Source of the DNA: Lytechinus pictus
Lineage: Eukaryota; Echinodermata; Echinoidea; Temnopleuroida; Toxopneustidae
Assembly (NCBI RefSeq): GCF_037042905.1
Contig: NC_087247.1
Span: 41,081,920 to 41,145,919 of the forward strand
DNA: 64,000 nucleotides
Direction of reading: 5' to 3'
Position numbers and translations under genes: made by a program. This document shows, piece after piece, positions 57,186-64,000 of the stretch. The notes below the pieces were generated by a model, which saw only the letters and a list, made by a program, of their open reading frames with translations, was not told the DNA's origin and searched no databases. Positions within the stretch are counted from its first letter, which is position 1; every line of letters starts with the position of its first letter.

Positions 57186-60110
57186 ATTTTGATTTGATTT
57201 ATTTATTTCCACATTCCAATAACAAAAGTATATACAAGTGTAATCATTTTTTTTTCTTAGCATAACATATAACAATAAGCAAATGACATAATGATTAACA
57301 TATGCATATATACATTCTACATGTAATAATCTAATTGAAATATATTTATACCTGATAAATTTCTCTTTTTTTAATTATTAAAACAAATAGCAGAAAACGA
57401 ATTATATATATACATATATCGACATAATACATTTTGAAATGTGGGGGACCTTCATCTTAAGCTTAGAGCTTGAAATTGATAAAGGGCTCAAAAGGAATAT
57501 TCATTGTACATCAGTTTTCTTTTGACCCTGTCCTTGCCTCCTTTCCAAATGAATCTAAAAAACATTTTATTCAAGTCCTTATAAAATTTAGAAGGAACTT
57601 GGATACCATGGATAGAAAAATGTATAAAAGTTGAGTCAAAATAAGAGACTTGATAACACAAATTTTACCAATCAAAGAAAGATTCCTCATTTGCCAGTAG
57701 TTAAAGGTCAAGTCCACCCCAGAAAAATGTTGATTTGAATAAGTAGATAAAAATCAAACTAGCATAACGCTGAAAATTTCATCAAAATCTGATGTAAAAT
57801 ACGACAGTTATATGACAATCTAAAGTTTCGCTTATTTTTCACAAAACAGTGATAATATAGCACATGCAAATGAGACAGTCAATGATGTCTTTCACTCACA
57901 ATTTCTTTTGTTTCTTATTGTTTGAATTATACAATATATTTTTTAATACATATTTGACAATAAGGACCATAAATTGTAAACATATAATATTAAACAATGC
58001 TAATTCCACAGGTTCAGGGAGGAATTAATCGTTGTTTCACTTGACAATGTGAAGAAAATTAGAATATTTCATTTTTCATATAATACAAACATGACAAAAG
58101 AAATAGTGAGTGGGTGACGTCATCAGTCTCCTCATTTGCATATACCGACCAGGATGTGCATATTCTAACTGTTTTGTGAAATTAAGCAAAACTTTAAAAT
58201 GTCATAACTTTCTTATTTCACGACCGATTTTGATGAAATTTTCAGTGTTATGCTTGTTGAATTTTTCTCTTGTTATTCGAATCATTTTTTTGTTGGGGAT
58301 GGACTTGTCTTTTAATAGTCTGTTCCATTCTTTTCAACTTTACCTTATAATTGAGATCAAAGAGTGAACCAAAATTAAGTGACTGAAGTGGATTCACAAA
58401 GATACAACAGAATCATCTGCAAAAAGAGATATCTTTGATTCATGCCCATTAACAGGAATTCCTTTGATTTGATCATTTTGGCGAATAGAAAGAGCCATTA
58501 TCTCGATGAAAAGAAGAAATAAATATGGTGAAATCGGGCATCCTTACCTCTTTGCATATAGAGATATGGTCTGTTAAAAATCCATTATTTAAAAGTCTAC
58601 CGCGACGAATACAGAGCCTTGATCGTATTTATGAAATTATTACCAAAATCAGAATGTTGTATAAAAATTACGTTTAAATGCAAAACCTGTGGGAAACACT
58701 GTAAAATGCCTTTTCAATATCCAAGAGTACAATTGAACCGGGAATATCTTTAATATCACGGTATTCAAAAATATCTCAAATCAGGCGAACATTAATTAGC
58801 ACTTATATTTCTTCCCTTCAAAAATCCAGATTGGTCAGAATGGATAACAAAATAAATACAACGTTTCAATCTATTAGCTATATATATAGACATTTTGCTA
58901 ACATCTTATAATCAACAATTAAAAGGGTATAATGGGGCGATAATTCCTTGACAAATAGAGGGTCTCTATCCTTTTTCAGAAGGAGACTATCGGGAGACTA
59001 TAACACCATTTCTTTGGGACATGGACATCCCTCCATATATGCAAAGAAAAATTAAAAGAATCAAAAACTTATCACAGATATCAGGCCAATGAAAAAGTCA
59101 CATAAAATTCAGCAGGGAGACCGTCAAGTCCCGGCCTTTTATTTGCTTTCATTGACTTAATTACATCAAAATAATTCTTGCTTCGTTAAACGATTGTCTA
59201 AAAGTGATCTATGATCATCCTCAGACAACTTGTGAATATCTATTTCCCCCAAAATATCTTCATTAACATTTCATCTGAGGGTCCAATAGCAGGATCATGC
59301 ATGACTGGCATAGAGTTTGCCAGAAAAATTTGGAATTTCCTTTAATATTTCATGTGGATCTGTAATTAGGTTTCCTAAAGAATCCTGAAGTTTACTTATA
59401 TTTTTTTCTGCCAAGATCTGTTTTCTAAATTACAAAAATTCTCCCCTTCCTCTAACCACCTAGCTCTAGATCTTATAATGAGACCTTTTGTTTCATAATA
59501 AATTTTTTTGTTCAAATGAAAAGTTCTGCCTCTTCAAGCTGTGAGAAAATAGAGCTATCGGTGCCATGCAGGTGATTGATGGGATAACAGTAATATAAAC
59601 TTTTCTATAACTGCCAGTAACTTGATTTTTTCCTTATTTCTTTCTTTCTTCTTTCTGCCTGAATACTCGATGCATGATCCTGTAAAAAAAAAAACATTTG
59701 AGTGAATCCCACAATAAATTTGGGTTAAGTCGTGAGGTTTCATGTACTTCCTTAAATTCTTTTATTTTGTCCTTAATCAAGTCAATAAAATCATTTTCGC
59801 GATCAAAAAAAATGACAATTCAATTTCCAATAACCCCTGCCTCTAAGTGGTTGATTATCTTTAAAAGAACAATAAAATGATCAAAATTTACCCCGGGTAA
59901 AATTTTGAACTTCACACAATTATTTAAAAAGTTACTTCAAACAAAAATATAATCCAATCTAGATAAAACTCTTAGAGATTCCTAATGCCTTCAGGTATAC
60001 TGCCTTAAAAGTGGGTGAAAATTTCTCCATATATCATGCAAATCATATTCTTCCACTATAATAAATTGATAGCATTTCGCTATTTTCTGCTTAGAATCAA
60101 GTCTACATCA
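57186..60110 (-). pseudogene. Second Tx1/L1-like LINE, heavily frameshifted
   Basis: The 3' tail AAATAAATAAATCAAATCAA lies at 57187–57206. On the minus strand one can read PGLDGLPAEFY near 59130, CPISPYLFLLFIEIMALSIR and ISLFADDSV near 58430–58540, and LSLIGKICVIKSLILTQLLY then KMFFRFIWKGGKDRVKRK near 57540–57690. These are classic L1/Tx1 RT and post-RT motifs. Many stops and shifts make it dead. A foldback element interrupts it at 57701–58315. Confidence 0.85.
57701..58315. mobile_element. Foldback element, 615 bp, inside LINE
   Basis: The ends TTAAAGGTCAAGTCCACCCC and the mirror of TTAAAAGACAAGTCCATCCC are flanked by TAG on both sides. Inner arms share AAAATTTCATCAAAATC and TTTTGTGAA-type blocks. 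Removing it rejoins the LINE reading frame (NRLLANEE). A related fragment lies at 27430–27730. Confidence 0.82.
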
Positions 60111-60119
60111 CCCACAATT

Positions 60120-60400
60120 AAAATAGGAATTTTATAGTTTGTCGACTTCTGCAAATTTAGACCTGAAAACTTTCAGCATTTTAACTCATAAGTAGTTGTA
60201 ATCATGAATACAATTTTTATGAACAGAAATCATTATCTCATTAAAACGATGCAAATGCAATGCGCAAGTAGAAAAAGAATGTACTTTTGGTGAATTTTTG
60301 TGAAAATGTTCAGTAAAAAAGTGCAAGTTTTCAAAATTTCGGGGGGGGGGGGGCACGTGCCCTTCCCAGCCTCTCATAGCTACGCCCCCATTTCTTAGAC
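60120..60400. repeat. Remnant of G-tract element with GCTACGCCCCC end
   Basis: A poly-G tract followed by CACGTGCCCTTCCCAG and TAGCTACGCCCCC resembles the termini of the hAT-like families here. The left end was not found. Confidence 0.35.
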
Positions 60401-60539
60401 ATAATAAATCCTTGGTAATTATTTCGATTAATTACAAAACTGTGCTTAAAATATGCCGTTTTCAGCTTGAATCTTTTGTATAAAAAACAGAAATGACAGG
60501 GCATCACGGGTCTGTGCCAGCAGACTACTGTGTGTCTGC

Positions 60540-60975
60540 GAGACAGCTAGCTCGCTTGGATCGGCGATCGCTTGCTGAGCTGAGCTGAGCTGAGCTGAGC
60601 TGAGCTGAGCGAGATGAGAGCAAGCGCATGCCCTGAGCTGCCGCGCCCGCGCGCCCCAGCCGGCCGTGTAGCTAGCCGAGCCGTGGAGTGGAACACAAAT
60701 ACGGTACGGTACCGTATACCGATTGTTTTGATTTTGTTAGATGTGAGCAGGCAGGATTTCATTTTACCGTACTTCATCATGCTCGCGCGCTCAGATCAGC
60801 GCAGCTTCGAGTTGTGGAGATGTGGGATGTTGTATAATGACGCTAGATCAACACAAAGCTATCAACTTTTCCAACTTGGATGCCTTCAACTGTTGAATTG
60901 AAAGTTGAAGTTCAACTTAAGTCAAGAAGGCTCCGTCCGGGGCCGGGCGAAGCTAGGTTACGGTTACTTGGCCTA
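60540..60975. promoter_or_regulatory. CpG-rich patch, promoter-like
   Basis: It is unusually GC- and CpG-rich for the window, with GGCCTAGGCC and CGCCATTTT (a YY1-like CCAT core) at its right end. No exon could be assigned. A gene start on either strand is possible, and so is a repeat. Confidence 0.25.
60574..60608 (+). repeat. (GCTGA)7 pentanucleotide repeat
   Basis: There are seven perfect GCTGA units in tandem at the edge of the CpG-rich patch. Confidence 0.97.
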
Positions 60976-61059
60976 GGCCAGCGCCATTTTAGGTGATTTA
61001 TAATATTTTTTTAATTGTTAAACAAAGACTAGTTAACTAGTAGTTTCACAAGTAGGATG

Positions 61060-61275
61060 GGGGATCGGGTGTCCGGACACTTAATATTTTTGAAGCCATC
61101 TTTTTTGTCTTTGGATTACACTAAAAATACGAATTCAATAGTTGTAATCATCTTCTGTTTTGTTCTCTATATTATAATAATATTACCTTACATTTCGTAC
61201 TAAACATTTTATGAGACTTTGCTTGTAAATTTTTCCAAATGACTTTCTAAAACTGATCGTCCGGACACACAACAA
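61060..61275. repeat. Dispersed repeat with GTCCGGACA ends (copy 2)
   Basis: It is bounded by GTGTCCGGACACT and GTCCGGACACACAA in inverted arrangement. It shares GAAGCC, CTTTGG and TAATCATCTTCT-like blocks with the inverted copy at 12050–12320. Confidence 0.5.
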
Positions 61276-61290
61276 CTGGGTATACCGCCC

Positions 61291-61990
61291 GGGGGGGGGG
61301 GGGGGGGGGGCACTTACATTGACGAGTTGATACCATGTGCGACCAAAAAACATGTAAAAAGGATGTCTTTTTCAAGATAGGGCACGTTACGTACGTAATG
61401 TGATAAGGCCTTTAAGGGTGTCAAATTTAAACACTGAAATAATGAAAAAAGGGTAAACTAAAGGGTAAAGGGTTATCTATTTTTGCTATGTCTATGAAAG
61501 CTACGTGTTATGGAATATGGGTAAAGCCTAAACTTAAGGGTATCTATTTTTGCTATGAAACTAAGCTACGTGTTTATGTTTAGGGTCAAATTTGCGAGGG
61601 TGTAAAAAATTAAGACTAAAACGTTTATAAAGGATGTACTTTTGCCCCAAGAGTCAACACTACGTGTTTAGAGTACGATTTGCGCGAGATGTGAGAGGTG
61701 GGGCTGTACTAAACCCAATGATGTAGGTGAAGGTAAAACCGACGACCAACAAAAATATAGCTGTACTTGTTTAGGGGGACAATTCAGGGAACTTGCCATT
61801 TTTTTTTGCCAAGAGCAAGAGTATCGTTTTGTTTCCAATACTTGTTAAGGGTAGGGTTTCACACGCCAATACTTGTTAAGGAGTGCGTTTTCAGAAAATG
61901 GAAAATACGTGTTTAAAACTTAAGGTGCTTTTCGAGACCCCATGGTCGCGCATGGTATCCACTCGTCAATGGAAGTGGTCCCCCCCCCGG
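61291..61990 (-). mobile_element. Uninterrupted relative of the 33.9-kb TIR element
   Basis: It shares the ends CATTGACGAGTTGATACCA and GGTATCCACTCGTCAATGG and internal ACACTACGTGTTTAGAGTA and CAATACTTGTTAAGG blocks, in inverse orientation to the first copy. It carries GGATGTACTTTTGCCCC intact, which gives the empty site for the TA-flanked element. The flanking 8-mers do not match. Confidence 0.8.
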
Positions 61991-62030
61991 AAAGTACCGT
62001 AGATCCTAACCCGGCCCAGGGAGCCCAGGA

Positions 62031-62452
62031 GTCGACCGTGCAAAACGAGGGAGACACTGGGGTAGATTTGGGTCTCAATAGTAATCTTAATAAAATGTGG
62101 AAACAGAAATTATGCACTTACCACGATTCTATGGATGAAGGTCTATCGTGACACAAATCCTGACATCGGGGCACAGACTGGAACCTCAAACAAACCGAAA
62201 AGTTAATTCTGTCGCAATACCTCTCCCTCTTTCAAAATTCAAAACAAAATGGCCGATGGAGACCGAGGCTATATTTTTTTTTTTGAGGTTCCAGTCTGTG
62301 CCTCGATGTCAGGATTTGTGTGTCACGATAGACCTTCATCCATATAATCGTGGTAAGTGCATAATTTCTGTTTCCACATTTTATTAAGATTACTATTGAG
62401 ACTCCAATCTACCCCAGTCCCGTGTCTAGCTCCCTCGTTTTGCACGGTCAAC
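62031..62452. repeat. Inverted repeat, arms about 165 bp
   Basis: GACCGTGCAAAACGAGGGA at the left is mirrored at the right end. ATGAAGGTCTATCGTG and GTTCCAGTCTGTGCC blocks face each other around a loop containing AAAATGGCCGATGGAG. Confidence 0.88.
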
Positions 62453-62454
62453 TC

Positions 62455-62661
62455 AAATATGCCGGAAAATAGCAAAGTTTGATGACAAACAGATCAGGAT
62501 GCTCGCTCGCTGTCAGTACAGCCAGCTACAGCTGAGCGTACGACCATGCCAGCCGATACGCTGGTGCGTCCGTTCGCTCAGATGTAGCTGACGGAGATTG
62601 AAGAAGAACCTGGCTGATCCCAATCTGTTTGTCATCAAATTCGCTATTTTCCAGCATATTT
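62455..62661. repeat. Inverted repeat adjoining the previous one
   Basis: The arms AAATATGCCGGAAAATAGC and its mirror, with TTTGATGACAAACAGAT, surround a GC-richer loop. It begins two bases after the previous palindrome ends. Confidence 0.85.
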
Positions 62662-62664
62662 TCA

Positions 62665-63380
62665 GAAAGGTGGTAAGCTGATTGTATTTGATTTAAATTT
62701 ATCTTTATTATTTCTTCCTTTTTCCCCCCATCAAAAAGCAAAATTAGGAGTAATTCGAGGAGGTTGCAAAAGCTGTAGTTAAGCAGCGGTTGTCTATAGA
62801 TCTGCTCCACCATTACGAGCCCAATGCAGACATGCCAACCATTCCTTTTTTTAGAGTATTTGTTCCTCTTTTTTTTGCTATGAGTGCACCAATACTTTTT
62901 TTTATGATTTGTTACTTTTTTTAAAATTTCCAATCATGGAGTATGTATTATACACAATGCATGACACTAGCGCTGGTCCCAGACTGGTAAAAATCACTGT
63001 CGGGCCAGTAACTTGTTGCATGAAAAGAACAAGTAAATTTTTACCTATGAGCACATGTTAAAAAGGGTGAATTATCAAGTTTTGAGTAGAGTCATGTCAC
63101 ATGTTTTTTTTACTGATCTCACTACAACAGGCTGGCGATTGTTACCTTGAGACAATTTTTTTTTAAATAATCTCTTTTGTCAAAAAATATTATTTTTTCC
63201 TCCTAAGAATACTTTTTTCTCCTAAGAATACTTTTTTTTGTTGTAGAAGGTTGGCAGGTCTGCCAATGGCTGTCATCCGTTTAGGAGAAAAAAAAAAAAA
63301 TCAGAAAATGTTGAAAAACTCCTCCAAAACAGCGGATTTATCAGTCTTGGGTCTACCTAGATTTTAGAGTGCATGCTGGG
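62665..63380. other. No gene seen
   Basis: AT-rich sequence with T-tracts. A short imperfect duplication CTCCTAAGAATACTTTTTT occurs at about 63202 and 63219. Confidence 0.5.
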
Positions 63381-63385
63381 AGCAT

Positions 63386-63547
63386 TTCATGAAAGGACAT
63401 GTCAGACGTTTTATCCGACAAGTCCCATTTTATCCGACAGTTACCATAGTTACAGTGCTTCTCAGCCAATCAAAATCAAGGAAAGATGTCAGATCTGACA
63501 ACTTGTCGGACAAAAATGTTGATGAAACGCCCCCCCCCCCCCCCCCC
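63386..63547. mobile_element. Hairpin MITE (TCCGACAAGT arms)
   Basis: The block CGTTTTATCCGACAAGT is mirrored as ACTTGTCGGACAAAAATG. The right end is GATGAAACGCCCCCC. It resembles the other GTTTCAT-ended hairpins in the window. Confidence 0.65.
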
Positions 63548-63559
63548 GATAATGGAAAT

Positions 63560-64000
63560 CCAAATTCGTATTCTGAAGTATAGCGCATAATAGACTGAAA
63601 GTTTCTCGACGTGCTTTACAAAGGAAACAAAATACACATACTGCAAACAAAGAAAATATTATTAGCCCTCATTAGCTGCCTTTAGATCTAACTTAACAGT
63701 TAAAACTGTAATATCTTAGCCCTTAGAATAATTTAGTGTTCTAATTACGATCTTGAATTATAATTCAAGATGGTAGACCCAGTGTCTTGCATTTGTGTGA
63801 GTGGCTTATTCAAATGGAATATTCACCCTGACGAGTGTCTGGATATCCAGACACTTGAGATATAGTCCTATGTACTTTATCTTTATTTGTACCCCAACCC
63901 TAAACATGTAAAACTACCATTCAGTTCTAAAAAAAGACTTGATTGGACTTGTCTATCATTATGTTTTCCAGTTCAAAATGGGAAGCAGCATCCTGCCTTT
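63560..64000. other. No gene seen at right edge
   Basis: AT-rich DNA with no convincing ORF, repeat or splice-bounded exon. Confidence 0.45.

Overview
The window is animal nuclear DNA: AT-rich, with GT–AG introns and a very heavy load of LINEs, terminal-inverted-repeat elements and long foldback elements. The protein families are general metazoan ones. The repeat families and the low-GC style look most like an echinoderm, probably a sea urchin. That taxonomic call is inference, not proof.

Two host genes can be read exon by exon, both on the minus strand and in tandem. (1) Positions 9–5637 carry the first seven coding exons of condensin-II subunit G2 (NCAPG2). The gene runs off the left edge. 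(2) Positions 15700–36900 carry a complete 14-exon aspartyl aminopeptidase gene (DNPEP, peptidase family M18). It encodes 468 residues, every exon junction is in phase, and all expected zinc and catalytic residues are present. A third, weaker host-like ORF at 45342–45773 (minus) encodes a BED-type zinc finger.

Layout: 5.6–15.7 kb is intergenic, with small foldbacks, a 2.3-kb PIF/Harbinger-like element (8700–10979) and a tRNA-derived SINE. Between 15.7 and 36.9 kb lies DNPEP. Its 7.6-kb intron 1 holds a 4447-bp near-perfect palindrome (29294–33740) and an 8-bp-TSD element (33863–36112) that was itself split by a 1653-bp element with TA duplications (34214–35866). From 38.3 to 43.3 kb is a degenerate two-ORF LINE (minus) split by a satellite-like repeat. 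From 43.3 to 48.5 kb are LINE fragments, a 199-bp hAT MITE and the BED ORF. From 48.6 to 60.1 kb is a nested stack: a Tx1/L1-like LINE carries a 4890-bp palindrome (49295–54184) and a 2298-bp hAT-like element (54858–57155), and is followed by a second Tx1/L1-like LINE that holds a 615-bp foldback. From 60.1 to 64 kb there is a CpG-rich patch, a second copy of the 33.9-kb element and several back-to-back palindromes.

No prokaryotic-style operon, CRISPR array, rRNA or intact tRNA was seen. The most unusual content is the density and nesting of long inverted repeats, above all the two 4.4–4.9-kb foldback elements with tandem-repeat arms. One of them sits inside a transcribed intron, 83 bp from a splice acceptor.
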